Shown here: piece by piece, positions 1-7,925 of the stretch | How the letters are laid out: every line of letters starts with the position of its first letter | How positions within the stretch are numbered: position 1 is the stretch's first letter | NCBI RefSeq assembly: GCF_900110655.1 | Contig: NZ_FOEQ01000001.1 | Coordinates: 471,152-535,151 of the forward strand | Direction: 5' to 3' | Source: Pseudomonas soli | Lineage (GTDB): Bacteria; Pseudomonadota; Gammaproteobacteria; Pseudomonadales; Pseudomonadaceae | DNA: 64,000 nt | The notes under the pieces: model-generated | What the model was told of the DNA's origin: nothing | Seen by the model: the letters and a program-made list of their open reading frames with translations, nothing else | The model's database searches: none | Made by a program: the position numbers and the translations under genes

Positions 1-212
1 TTCAGGGCAAAGGGAAAACCGTATTGGCCCTTGCTCGCCGGCCGCGCCTTGAGGGTCTGGACGATGAAGGCCTCGGCGCGGTCGTTGATCTGCATGGTGG
101 TCACGCCGGGGCGGATGAAACCGTCGAGGTCGGCGAACACCCGGGCCAGCAACTGGCCGGCACGGCGCATCAATTCGAGCTGGGCGGGGTCCTTGAGGAT
201 GACCTTGCTCAT
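1..212 (-). CDS. map: Type I methionine aminopeptidase, N-terminal part (runs off the left edge)
   Basis: Only the first 70 codons are inside the window. The visible N-terminus, with KDPAQLELMRRAGQLLARVF followed by the GVTTMQINDRAEAFI stretch, matches the opening helices of type I methionine aminopeptidases, cytosolic metalloenzymes that remove the initiator Met. The metal ligands lie beyond the edge and cannot be checked. The ATG (212-210) overlaps the TGA of the upstream ParD-like gene in an ATGA arrangement, so translation is probably coupled. Pseudomonas genomes usually carry more than one methionine aminopeptidase gene; the coupling to a ParD-like gene suggests an accessory copy, which is an inference. 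Confidence 0.85.
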   Translation of the reverse strand, partial: MSKVILKDPAQLELMRRAGQLLARVFADLDGFIRPGVTTMQINDRAEAFIVQTLKARPASKGQYGFPFAL

Positions 213-412
213 TGCAGCAGCTCCTTGAGATTGGCCTGCTCCTGGCGCAGCAACTGGCGCAGCAGTTCCTGGTAGGTGGCCTGCGGGTGCAACTCGGCCA
301 GCATGCCGATACGGATCCAGTGCTCGGCCTGGGCGTTGATCGAGCGCGACAGCGCGGCGCTGGCTACGCGCAGGTCTTCGTGGAGTTCGTCGGCGATCTT
401 GACGATACCCAT
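209..412 (-). CDS. ParD-like small protein (67 aa), possible antitoxin
   Basis: This 67-residue acidic/helical protein starts MGIVKIADELHEDLRVASAA and continues with an SRSINAQAEHWIRIG segment. That is the ribbon-helix-helix-like pattern of the ParD_like family: a short basic strand, then a helix with SRSxNAQAEHW. Members are predicted DNA-binding antitoxins. Its stop codon overlaps the start of the methionine aminopeptidase gene by 4 bp, so the two form one operon. No ParE-type toxin is visible next to it. An inverted repeat about 14-40 bp upstream could be its own operator. Toxin-antitoxin function is inferred from the family name and layout only. Confidence 0.75.
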   Translation of the reverse strand: MGIVKIADELHEDLRVASAALSRSINAQAEHWIRIGMLAELHPQATYQELLRQLLRQEQANLKELLQ

Positions 413-425
413 GTGCGGTTACCTA

Positions 426-451
426 TATATGAAACGTATGCGAATCATATA
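426..451. promoter_or_regulatory. Inverted repeat upstream of the ParD-like gene
   Basis: TATATGA (426-432) and TCATATA (445-451) form a 7-bp inverted repeat with a 12-nt spacer, in an AT-rich patch 14-40 bp upstream of the ParD-like start. Ribbon-helix-helix antitoxins commonly bind such sites to autoregulate. The role here is inferred. Confidence 0.4.
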
Positions 452-557
452 GCCATAGTTCGACCGATGCCATCCGCTGGTGCGCAGCTCCCCATATCGG
501 TGCGCGTCCCACGCCGGGCGAGCCCACTCTCACAGCAACACCGCGCCCTGCATGAAA

Positions 558-573
558 TGGCCCGGGATTTGCT
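558..573 (+). promoter_or_regulatory. Sigma-54 promoter of the nitrate reductase gene
   Basis: TGGCCC (558-563), five bases, then TTGCT (569-573) matches the -24/-12 consensus TGGCAC-N5-TTGCW with one mismatch. The predicted transcription start is about 584, just upstream of the first hexaloop hairpin. Upstream, only GGTGC half-sites (479-483, 499-503) resemble NtrC sites, so activator binding is less clear here than at nirB. Confidence 0.65.
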
Positions 574-591
574 GTTTGCACGGCATCGAGG

Positions 592-683
592 CCATCAACG
601 CCGATGGTTCTCTCTCCACGACGAAGGCGCCGTGTTGCCCCGCTTGCCACTTGCAGGCCGGGCAGCCGGCGCCTTTGTCGTTT
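592..683 (+). promoter_or_regulatory. Putative NasT (ANTAR) leader with attenuator hairpin before the nitrate reductase gene
   Basis: Hairpin 1 is CCATC (592-596), hexaloop AACGCC (597-602), GATGG (603-607). Hairpin 2 pairs 617-620 plus 623 with 630-634 around hexaloop AAGGCG (624-629), with a 2-nt bulge. Both loops have A at position 1 and G at position 4, the ANTAR signature. Hairpin 2 overlaps the 5' arm (619-632) of a 14-bp stem closed by 667-680 with one G-U pair, extended inside by 636-640/660-664 and followed by TTT. The two folds exclude each other, as expected for antitermination. The bulge makes this copy weaker than the nirB leader. Confidence 0.5.
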
Positions 684-701
684 AGTCAGCAGGAGATCGT
701 G

Positions 702-3700
702 ATGAGCGGCAGTGAAGTGCGCAGTGTTTGCCCGTATTGCGGGGTCGGGTGCGGCATCGTCATGCACGTGAAGGGGGGCAAGGTGGTCAAGGTCAGCGGC
801 GACAAGCAGCACCCCAGCAACTTCGGGCGCCTGTGCACCAAGGGGTTGACCGCCCATGTGCCGTTGGAGGTCGGGCGCATGGCCCACGCTTTCGTCCGTG
901 ACCAGCGCAGCCAGCAACCAGCCCGTCGCCCGCTGGAGACCGCCATCGCCGAGACGGCCAGGCGCCTGCGCACGATCATCGACACCCACGGCGCCGATGC
1001 CGTAGCCCTCTATGTCTCCGGGCAGATGTCGCTGGAGGCACAGTACCTGGCCAACAAACTGGCCAAGGGTTTCATCCGCACCCGCCATATCGAGTCCAAC
1101 TCACGCCTGTGCATGGCTAGCGCCGGTAGCGGCTACAAGCAATCGCTTGGCGCCGACGGCCCGCCCGGCAGCTACCAGGATTTCGAGCGCGCCGAGGTGT
1201 TCCTGGTGATCGGCGCGAACATGGCCGACTGTCACCCGATCCTGTTCCTGCGCCTGCTCGACCGGCTCAAGGCCGGTGCCAGGTTGATCGTCGTCGACCC
1301 CCGGCGCAGCGCCACCGCCGACAAGGCCGACCTGTTCCTGCAACTGCGCCCGGGTACCGACCTGGCCCTGCTCAATGGCCTGCTGCACCTGCTGCACGCC
1401 AATGGCCATACCGACGCGGACTTCATCGCGCGCCACACCGAAGGCTGGGAGGTACTGCCGGCGTTTCTCGAGGACTACACCCCCGCACGCGTCGCGGCCA
1501 TCACCGGGCTGGCCGAGGCCGATATCCACGAAGCCGCCCGCCTGATCGGCGCGGCGGGCGAATGGATGAGCTGCTGGACCATGGGCCTGAACCAGAGCAT
1601 CCACGGCACCTGGCATAGCAATGCTCTGTGCAACCTGCACCTGGCCACCGGCGCCATCTGCCGACCCGGCAGCGGGCCGTTCTCGCTGACCGGCCAACCC
1701 AATGCCATGGGCGGCCGCGAGATGGGTTACATGGGACCGGGCCTACCGGGCCAGCGTTCGGCGCAGGTGGCGGCCGACCGCGCCTTCGTCGAAGCGCAAT
1801 GGCAACTGCCCCCCGGCACCCTGCGCAGTGAAGGAGGCGAAGGCACCGTGGCGCTGTTCGAGCAACTCAAGCAGGGCAAGGTAAAAGCCTGTTGGATCAT
1901 CTGCAGCAACCCGGTGGCCAGCGTCGCCAACCGCCAGCAGGTGATCGACGGCCTGCGCCAGGCACAACTGGTGATCAGCCAGGACGCCTTCCTCGACACC
2001 GAGACCAACCGCTACGCCGACATCCTGCTGCCGGCGGCACTGTGGGCCGAGAGCGAGGGGGTGATGATCAACAGCGAGCGTAACCTGACCTTGATGCCCC
2101 GCGCCGTCGAGGCGCCCGGCGAAAGCCTCGAGGACTGGCGCCTGATCGCGCGCGTCGCCTGTGCCATGGGTTATGCGCACGCCTTCGACTACCCCGACGC
2201 CGAAGCGGTGTTCGATGAGATCCGCCGCTTCCACAATCCGGACACCGGTTACGACCTGCGCGGCATCGACTATAGCGACCTGCGCCAGGGCCCGCGGCAG
2301 TGGCCAAGCGCGCCGGGGCGCAAGGACACTCGCAGCCCGCTGCGCTATGTCGCGCCAGACGCCCCACAGACGCCGGTGTTTCCGACGCACACCGGCAAGG
2401 CGCGGTTCTTCGCCCGCCCCTGGCTGCCGCCGGCGGAGCTGCCCGAAGATGCCTTCCCCTTCGTGCTCAACACCGGCCGCGTCCAGCACCAGTGGCACAC
2501 GCTGACCAAGACCGGCCAGGTACCCAGCCTGAACAAGCTGGAGCCCGGCCCCTTCGTCGAGATCCATCCCGACGACGCCCGGCGCCTGGGCATCGCGCCA
2601 AAGGACCAGGTGGCGATCCGCTCGCGCCGTGGCCAGGCCGTACTGCCGGCGCGGCTCAGCGAGCGAGTGCTGCCGGGCAACTGTTTCGCTCCGTTTCACT
2701 GGAACGATCTGTACGGCGAGCAACTGGCAATCAACGCGGTGACCTGCGACGCGGTGGACCCAACCTCGCTGCAACCGGCCTTAAAGCATTGTGCCGTGGC
2801 CTTGGAAAGGGTCGCTGGCGAGCGCATCGATGTCCTCGAACTGACGCGTGCCTCGGAGCCCATCACCCTGCCCACCGCCACCCTGGCCCGGCTGCTCGGC
2901 CTGGAGTCGTTGCCGGCGCCAGTCCTGGCCGAGGACGAGCGCCATTACCTGCAAGGTTTCCTGCTCGGCCTGAGCCAGGCCCACAGCGATGGCGTGCCCT
3001 CCCTCCCGCCCAATGCGCCCCTGGCGCCGGGGCGACGCCTGTTCATCGACGGCCTGCTGGCTAGCCTGTACGCCCCGCCCACACCGGCATCTCAAGCAGC
3101 GCTCTTGAGCCCTCGCCACCACGTGCTGTGGGCCTCGCAGACCGGCAATAGCGAACAGCTCGCCGAACGCTGCGCCCAGCGCCTGCGCGACGCGGGGCTG
3201 GTGGTCGCGCTCAGTTGCATGGAGGCGGTGCGCCCATCCCAACTGCGAGGTGCCGCCAGCCTGCTGCTGATCGCCAGCACCTTCGGCGACGGCGATGCGC
3301 CGGACAGCGGCACCGCGTTCTGGCGGGCGCTGCTGGACGACGAAGGCGCCAGTTGCGCCACCCTCCCTTACGCCGTGCTGGCCTTGGGCGATTCAAGCTA
3401 CGACCAGTTCTGCGGCTTCGGCCGCAAGCTCGACCAACGCCTGGCCGACCTGGGCGCCCAGCGCCTGCTGGATCGGGTCGACTGCGAGCCGGATTGCGAG
3501 GCGGCCTTCGGCGCTTGGCTCGATGCCCTGTTGTCCGAGCTTGGCGGTGCCCCGGCGACCACCGCCGCCGCGCCAGTCACCGTCCGCGGCAAACAGCAGC
3601 CCTGGCCTGCCACCTTGCGGGAAAACCGCCTGCTCAGCGGCCCGGGTTCAACCAAGGAGACTCGCCAACTGGTCTTCGACCTGTCCGGTAGCGACCTGCG

Positions 3701-4679
3701 CTATCAACCTGGCGATGCCCTGGGCGTATGGCCGCGCAATTGCCCGGATCTGGTCGACGAGCTGCTCACGCTGATGCAGCTGGAAGGCCAAACCGAGATC
3801 GAACTCGAGGGCCATGCCCCAATGCCCCTGCGAACCGCGCTGGAGCGGCACCTGGACATCACCCAGGTCAGCCGCCAGCAGCTCGAAACCTTCAGCCAGC
3901 ACGCTCCCGACCTGCAACGCCTGCTGCTGCCAGAGTGCAAGGACGAACTCAAGGAATGGTTGTGGGGCCGCCAGCTGGCCGACGTGCTGCGCGAACACCC
4001 CCAGGCCTTGCCGCTGGGCAACTGGTTGTCGCTGCTCAAACCCTTGCAGCCGCGCCTGTACTCGATCAGCTCCAGCCCCCGGGCTCATCCCGGCCAGGTG
4101 CACCTGACCGTGTCCATCGTGCGCCATGGCGAGCGCAAGGGCGTCTGTTCGAGCTTCCTCGCGGACCGGGCAGCGGCGCTGGAGGTGGGGATATTTGCCC
4201 AGCCATCGAAGCACTTCCGCCTGCCCGAGGACGACGGGGTGCCCATCGTCATGATCGGCCCTGGTACCGGTATCGCCCCCTTCCGCGCCTTCCTTGAAGA
4301 GCGCGAGGTACGTGGGGCCAAGGGGCGCAACTGGCTGTTCTTCGGTGAGCAGCATGCCGCCTGCGACTTCTATTACCGCGAACAAATGCAGGCCTGGGAG
4401 GCCAGCGGGCATGTGCGTCTGAGCACCGCGTTCTCGCGTGACCAGCCGCAAAAGGTCTATGTGCAGCACCGCCTGCTGGAGCACGGCGCCGAGCTGTGGC
4501 GCTGGTTGCAGGACGGCGCGCATGTGTATGTCTGTGGCGATGCCCGGTTTATGGCCCGGGACGTGGACGCGGCCTTGCGCCAGCTCGTGGCGGAACATGG
4601 TGGCCTGGGCAAGACCATGGCAGCGGCGTACGTCGAGGGGTTGGCGCGGGACAAGCGCTACCGGCGAGATGTGTATTGA
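702..4679 (+). CDS. Assimilatory nitrate reductase fused to a CysJ-like flavoprotein reductase (1325 aa)
   Basis: A single cytosolic chain that should reduce nitrate to nitrite using NADPH. Residues 10-45 hold the N-terminal [4Fe-4S] motif CPYCGVGC...GRLC, followed by a molybdopterin oxidoreductase domain to about residue 760. A flavodoxin-like FMN domain follows (ASQTGNSEQLAERC, about 808-945). The rest is a sulfite-reductase-type FAD/NADPH module, with RLYSISSSP near 1117, GPGTGIAPFR near 1186, and the C-terminal YVCGD and KRYRRDVY. The fusion explains why no separate electron-transfer subunit is needed. The ATG at 702 was chosen because AGGAG lies at 691-695; an open frame runs 74 codons further upstream but crosses the leader hairpins. 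It sits upstream of nirBD but has its own leader. Confidence 0.93.
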   Translation: MSGSEVRSVCPYCGVGCGIVMHVKGGKVVKVSGDKQHPSNFGRLCTKGLTAHVPLEVGRMAHAFVRDQRSQQPARRPLETAIAETARRLRTIIDTHGADAVALYVSGQMSLEAQYLANKLAKGFIRTRHIESNSRLCMASAGSGYKQSLGADGPPGSYQDFERAEVFLVIGANMADCHPILFLRLLDRLKAGARLIVVDPRRSATADKADLFLQLRPGTDLALLNGLLHLLHANGHTDADFIARHTEGWEVLPAFLEDYTPARVAAITGLAEADIHEAARLIGAAGEWMSCWTMGLNQSIHGTWHSNALCNLHLATGAICRPGSGPFSLTGQPNAMGGREMGYMGPGLPGQRSAQVAADRAFVEAQWQLPPGTLRSEGGEGTVALFEQLKQGKVKACWIICSNPVASVANRQQVIDGLRQAQLVISQDAFLDTETNRYADILLPAALWAESEGVMINSERNLTLMPRAVEAPGESLEDWRLIARVACAMGYAHAFDYPDAEAVFDEIRRFHNPDTGYDLRGIDYSDLRQGPRQWPSAPGRKDTRSPLRYVAPDAPQTPVFPTHTGKARFFARPWLPPAELPEDAFPFVLNTGRVQHQWHTLTKTGQVPSLNKLEPGPFVEIHPDDARRLGIAPKDQVAIRSRRGQAVLPARLSERVLPGNCFAPFHWNDLYGEQLAINAVTCDAVDPTSLQPALKHCAVALERVAGERIDVLELTRASEPITLPTATLARLLGLESLPAPVLAEDERHYLQGFLLGLSQAHSDGVPSLPPNAPLAPGRRLFIDGLLASLYAPPTPASQAALLSPRHHVLWASQTGNSEQLAERCAQRLRDAGLVVALSCMEAVRPSQLRGAASLLLIASTFGDGDAPDSGTAFWRALLDDEGASCATLPYAVLALGDSSYDQFCGFGRKLDQRLADLGAQRLLDRVDCEPDCEAAFGAWLDALLSELGGAPATTAAAPVTVRGKQQPWPATLRENRLLSGPGSTKETRQLVFDLSGSDLRYQPGDALGVWPRNCPDLVDELLTLMQLEGQTEIELEGHAPMPLRTALERHLDITQVSRQQLETFSQHAPDLQRLLLPECKDELKEWLWGRQLADVLREHPQALPLGNWLSLLKPLQPRLYSISSSPRAHPGQVHLTVSIVRHGERKGVCSSFLADRAAALEVGIFAQPSKHFRLPEDDGVPIVMIGPGTGIAPFRAFLEEREVRGAKGRNWLFFGEQHAACDFYYREQMQAWEASGHVRLSTAFSRDQPQKVYVQHRLLEHGAELWRWLQDGAHVYVCGDARFMARDVDAALRQLVAEHGGLGKTMAAAYVEGLARDKRYRRDVY

Positions 4680-4715
4680 TGCACCACGGTGGTGAGGCTG
4701 CACCCTGTTTGTGCG
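4680..4715 (+). promoter_or_regulatory. Two NtrC-type enhancer sites upstream of nirB
   Basis: Site 1 (4680-4696) is TGCACC-N5-GGTGAG, close to the NtrC consensus TGCACC-N5-GGTGCA. Site 2 (4700-4714) fits GCAC-N7-GTGC exactly. They lie about 115-150 bp upstream of the predicted nirB transcription start, the usual enhancer distance, and begin one base past the end of the nitrate reductase gene. Confidence 0.6.
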
Positions 4716-4772
4716 ACCGCATCACATGGCCAACTCATGCCCAAAGGTCTCGTGGCACGCTGCAACCCTCTT

Positions 4773-4796
4773 GGGAGCGGGCTTGCCCCGCGATGA
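4773..4796. repeat. REP-type palindromic repeat
   Basis: The stretch with GCGGGCTTGCCCCGC is a short palindrome of the REP kind found many times in this window. It lies between the NtrC-type sites and the sigma-54 promoter of nirB. Confidence 0.6.
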
Positions 4797-4805
4797 CCGG
4801 GAGCC

Positions 4806-4821
4806 TGGCACATTCCCTGCT
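4806..4821 (+). promoter_or_regulatory. Sigma-54 promoter of nirBD
   Basis: TGGCAC (4806-4811), five bases, then CTGCT (4817-4821) matches TGGCAC-N5-TTGCW with one mismatch and keeps the invariant GG and GC. The predicted start is near 4832, eight bases before the first leader hairpin. Confidence 0.7.
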
Positions 4822-4839
4822 TCAACCGATGCACAACAG

Positions 4840-4926
4840 CCCCAACGACCAACGGCGGTCGACAGGGGCCTCACACTGATGAGTACAGGCAAAGGCGCCT
4901 GGAGCTTCGGCTCCAGGCGCCTTTTT
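4840..4926 (+). promoter_or_regulatory. NasT-type (ANTAR) dual-hexaloop leader and attenuator terminator of nirBD
   Basis: Hairpin 1 is CGACC (4846-4850), loop AACGGC (4851-4856), GGTCG (4857-4861), with an outer CCCC/GGGG pairing (4840-4843/4865-4868). Hairpin 2 is CAGGC (4886-4890), loop AAAGGC (4891-4896), GCCTG (4897-4901). Both hexaloops carry A at position 1 and G at position 4, the known ANTAR target. Hairpin 2 shares bases with a perfect 14-bp terminator stem (4892-4905/4910-4923, UUCG loop) followed by a T run, 26 bp before nirB. Antitermination by NasT is reported for nitrate assimilation leaders in Azotobacter and P. aeruginosa. The nasST genes are not in this window. Confidence 0.8.
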
Positions 4927-4952
4927 CGTTTTTCCGTGATCGAGGATCGGCT

Positions 4953-7505
4953 ATGCAGGCAACAGCGAACGAAGCACAACGAGCGCGACTGGTCATCGTC
5001 GGCAACGGCATGGTCGGCCATCACTGCGTCGAGCAACTGATCGAGCGCGGCGCCTTGGCGCGCTTCGAACTGCACGTATTCGCCGAGGAGCGTCAGCGCG
5101 CCTATGACCGGGTGCACCTCTCGGAATATTTCACCGGCAGTTGCGCCGAAACCCTGGCCCTGTGCGACCGCGACTACTATGCGAGTAACGGCGTGCACCT
5201 GCACCTGGGCGAGGCGGTACTGGACATCGATCGCGAACGCCAGGAAGTGATCACCGCCGAAGGCCGCCTCGGCTACGACCAGTTGATCCTGGCCACCGGT
5301 TCCTACCCGTTCGTGCCGCCCATCGAAGGGTCCAGCGGCAATGCGCGCCTGGTCTATCGCACCCTTGAAGACCTCGATGCGATCCGAGCCGCCGCCGGCA
5401 GCGCCCGCCGTGGGGTGGTGGTCGGCGGCGGCCTGCTCGGCCTCGAAGCCGCCAACGCCCTCAAGTCGCTAGGCCTGCAAGCGCATGTGGTGGAGTTCGC
5501 ACCGCGCCTGATGCCGGTCCAACTGGATGGCGAGGGCGGCGCGGCGCTCAAGGCGCGCATCGAGGCGCTGGGCGTGGGCGTGCACCTGGCCCGCGCCACC
5601 CAGTCGATCAGCGCTGGCGAACACTACCGCTACCGCATGAACTTCGATGGCGGCGAACACCTGGAAACCGACCTGATCGTGTTTTCCGCCGGCATTCGCC
5701 CGCAGGATGCCCTGGGCCGCGCCTGCGGCCTGGAGATCGCCCCTCGCGGCGGCGTGGTGATCGACAGTCAGTGCCGCTCCAGCGACCCACGCATCTTCGC
5801 CATTGGCGAATGCGCTTCGTGGAACGGCAGTGTGTTCGGCCTGGTCGCTCCGGGATACGCCATGGCGCGTAACCTGGCTGCCCTGGTGATGGGCGAGTCG
5901 GCGGGCGAATTCAGCGGCGCCGACATGTCGACCAAGCTCAAGCTGCTGGGTGTGGACGTCGGCTCCATCGGCGATGCCCAGGGCGTCACGCCGGGCGCGC
6001 GCAGCTACCGCTTCATCGACGAGGCCAGCGCCTCATACCGGCGCCTGGTGGTCGATGCCAACGGCAAGCGTGTGCTTGGCGCGGTACTGGTGGGTGACAA
6101 CAGCTACTACGACACCCTGCTGCAATACGCCCAGAACGGCATCAAGCTACCGGCCGACCCGGCCGCGCTGATTCTGCCCCAGGGCAGCGGCGCACCGGCG
6201 CTAGGCGCCGATGCCTTGCCCGACAGCGCGACCATCTGCTCGTGCCACAACGTCAGCAAAGGCGCGGTGTGCGCCGCCATCGACGGTGGCTGCAGCGACC
6301 TCGCCAGCGTCAAATCCTGCACCAGGGCGGCCAGCGGTTGCGGCGGTTGCGCGGCGCTGCTCAAGCAAGTGTTCGAGCACGAACTGACCGCCCGCGGCGT
6401 GACCGTCGACAAGAGCCTTTGCGAACACTTTGCCTACACCCGTCAGGAGCTCTACGGGCTGGTGCGGGTGGAGGGTATCCGCACTTTCAGCGAGCTGCTC
6501 GAACGCCATGGCAAAGGCCACGTGGGGTGCGCCATCTGCAAGCCGGCGGTGGGCAACATCCTCGCCTCGTGCTGGAACCAGCCGATCATGGACCCGGCGC
6601 TGGTGCCGCTGCAGGACACCAACGACACCTTCATGGCCAACATGCAGAAGAACGGCAGCTACTCGGTGGTGCCGCGCATTCCCGGCGGCGAGATCACCCC
6701 GGAAAAACTCATCGTGATCGGCCAGGTGGCAAAGAAGTACGACCTCTATACCAAGATCACCGGCGGCCAGCGCATCGACCTGTTCGGTGCCCAGTTGCAC
6801 GAGCTGCCGCTGATCTGGGGCGAGCTGATCGCCGCCGGCTTCGAGACCGGGCACGCCTACGGCAAGTCGACACGGACGGTGAAATCCTGCGTCGGCAGCA
6901 CCTGGTGCCGCTATGGCGTGCAGGACAGCGTGGCCATGGCCTTGCGCCTGGAGGACCGCTACAAGGGCCTGCGCGCGCCGCACAAGCTCAAGTTCGCGGT
7001 GTCTGGCTGCACCCGCGAATGCGCCGAGGCGCAAAGCAAGGACATCGGCGTGATTGCCACCGACAAGGGCTGGAACCTGTACGTGTGCGGCAACGGCGGC
7101 ATGCGCCCGCGCCACGCCGAACTGTTCGCCACCGACCTGGACGACGAGACCCTGGTACGCCTGATCGACCGTGTGCTGATGTTCTACATCCGCACCGCCG
7201 ACAAACTGCAGCGCACCTCGGTGTGGCGCGAGGGCCTCGAAGGCGGGCTCGACTACCTCAAGCAGGTGGTGATCGACGACAGCCTGGGCCTGGCCCGCGA
7301 ACTCGAGACGCAGATGCAGCAGGTGGTCGACCGCTACGAATGCGAATGGGCCAACGCATTGGGCGACCCGGAAAAGCTCAAGCGCTTCCGCACCTTCGTC
7401 AATGACCAACGCGCCGATCCGGATGTGCACTTCGTGCGCGAGCGCGGCCAACGCCGGCCGGCGGCGCCCCTGCAGCTGATTCCCACCCATGAGGAGACAA
7501 TGTGA
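4953..7505 (+). CDS. nirB: NADH-dependent assimilatory nitrite reductase, large subunit
   Basis: An 850-residue cytosolic enzyme that reduces nitrite to ammonium with NADH. Domain order is: N-terminal FAD/NAD module (VIVGNGMVG near residue 13; GVVVGGGLLGLEAANAL near 154); a BFD-type [2Fe-2S] domain (CSCHNVSKG near 430 and CGGC near 462); then the siroheme/[4Fe-4S] domain with CVGSTWC (about 646) and SGCTREC (about 684), which supply the four cluster cysteines. Length is normal for the family. GAGG at 4942-4945 serves as ribosome site. It follows the ANTAR leader and overlaps nirD at TGATG, so nirB and nirD form one operon. Confidence 0.96.
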   Translation: MQATANEAQRARLVIVGNGMVGHHCVEQLIERGALARFELHVFAEERQRAYDRVHLSEYFTGSCAETLALCDRDYYASNGVHLHLGEAVLDIDRERQEVITAEGRLGYDQLILATGSYPFVPPIEGSSGNARLVYRTLEDLDAIRAAAGSARRGVVVGGGLLGLEAANALKSLGLQAHVVEFAPRLMPVQLDGEGGAALKARIEALGVGVHLARATQSISAGEHYRYRMNFDGGEHLETDLIVFSAGIRPQDALGRACGLEIAPRGGVVIDSQCRSSDPRIFAIGECASWNGSVFGLVAPGYAMARNLAALVMGESAGEFSGADMSTKLKLLGVDVGSIGDAQGVTPGARSYRFIDEASASYRRLVVDANGKRVLGAVLVGDNSYYDTLLQYAQNGIKLPADPAALILPQGSGAPALGADALPDSATICSCHNVSKGAVCAAIDGGCSDLASVKSCTRAASGCGGCAALLKQVFEHELTARGVTVDKSLCEHFAYTRQELYGLVRVEGIRTFSELLERHGKGHVGCAICKPAVGNILASCWNQPIMDPALVPLQDTNDTFMANMQKNGSYSVVPRIPGGEITPEKLIVIGQVAKKYDLYTKITGGQRIDLFGAQLHELPLIWGELIAAGFETGHAYGKSTRTVKSCVGSTWCRYGVQDSVAMALRLEDRYKGLRAPHKLKFAVSGCTRECAEAQSKDIGVIATDKGWNLYVCGNGGMRPRHAELFATDLDDETLVRLIDRVLMFYIRTADKLQRTSVWREGLEGGLDYLKQVVIDDSLGLARELETQMQQVVDRYECEWANALGDPEKLKRFRTFVNDQRADPDVHFVRERGQRRPAAPLQLIPTHEETM

Positions 7506-7867
7506 TGAACCTGTCCAACACGGCTGTAGCAAGTGAAACCCGCTGGCAGGCGGTGTGCCAGGCCAGTGACCTGGTCGCCGACTCCGGGGTGGTAGTGTGG
7601 CATGCAGGCGAGCAGGTCGCGCTGTTCTACCTGCCGGGGCGGGATCGACAGGTCTACGCGCTGGAAAACCGTGATCCGCGCTCCGGCGCCAATATCATCG
7701 GGCGCGGGCTGGTGGCCAGTCTGCAGGGCGAACTGGTAGTCGCGGCGCCGCTCTACAAGCAGCATTTTTGCCTGCACGACGGGCGCTGCCTGGAGGACCC
7801 GACACAGGCCTTGCGGGTGTGGACGGTGCGCCTGCGCGGCGGCGAAGTCGAACTGGCCCGTAGCTGA
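7505..7867 (+). CDS. nirD: Nitrite reductase small subunit
   Basis: A 120-residue Rieske-fold partner of NirB. The VAAPLYKQHFCLHDGRCLED stretch is typical of NirD. As in many NirD proteins, the full pair of CxH/CxxH Rieske ligands is not present, so it probably holds no cluster. The ATG at 7505 was preferred over a GTG three bases earlier, because GAGGAGA lies about 8-14 bases upstream and the start then overlaps the nirB stop in a TGATG junction. It is required with NirB for NADH-dependent nitrite reduction. Confidence 0.92.
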   Translation: MNLSNTAVASETRWQAVCQASDLVADSGVVVWHAGEQVALFYLPGRDRQVYALENRDPRSGANIIGRGLVASLQGELVVAAPLYKQHFCLHDGRCLEDPTQALRVWTVRLRGGEVELARS

Positions 7868-7925
7868 TGCTCGAACGGAGCAACCAGACGTTGCAGGTCT
7901 GGCCCGCGCGGATACACTGCCGGGC

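Noticed and set aside
480..701. Upstream extension of the nitrate reductase frame by 74 codons
   Set aside because: It would translate the sigma-54 promoter and leader hairpins, and a good ribosome site lies at the later ATG (702).
4741..4765. TGGCAC at 4753 as a sigma-54 -24 element
   Set aside because: The downstream bases (GCTGCAACC) give wrong spacing for the -12 GC; the site at 4806 fits better.
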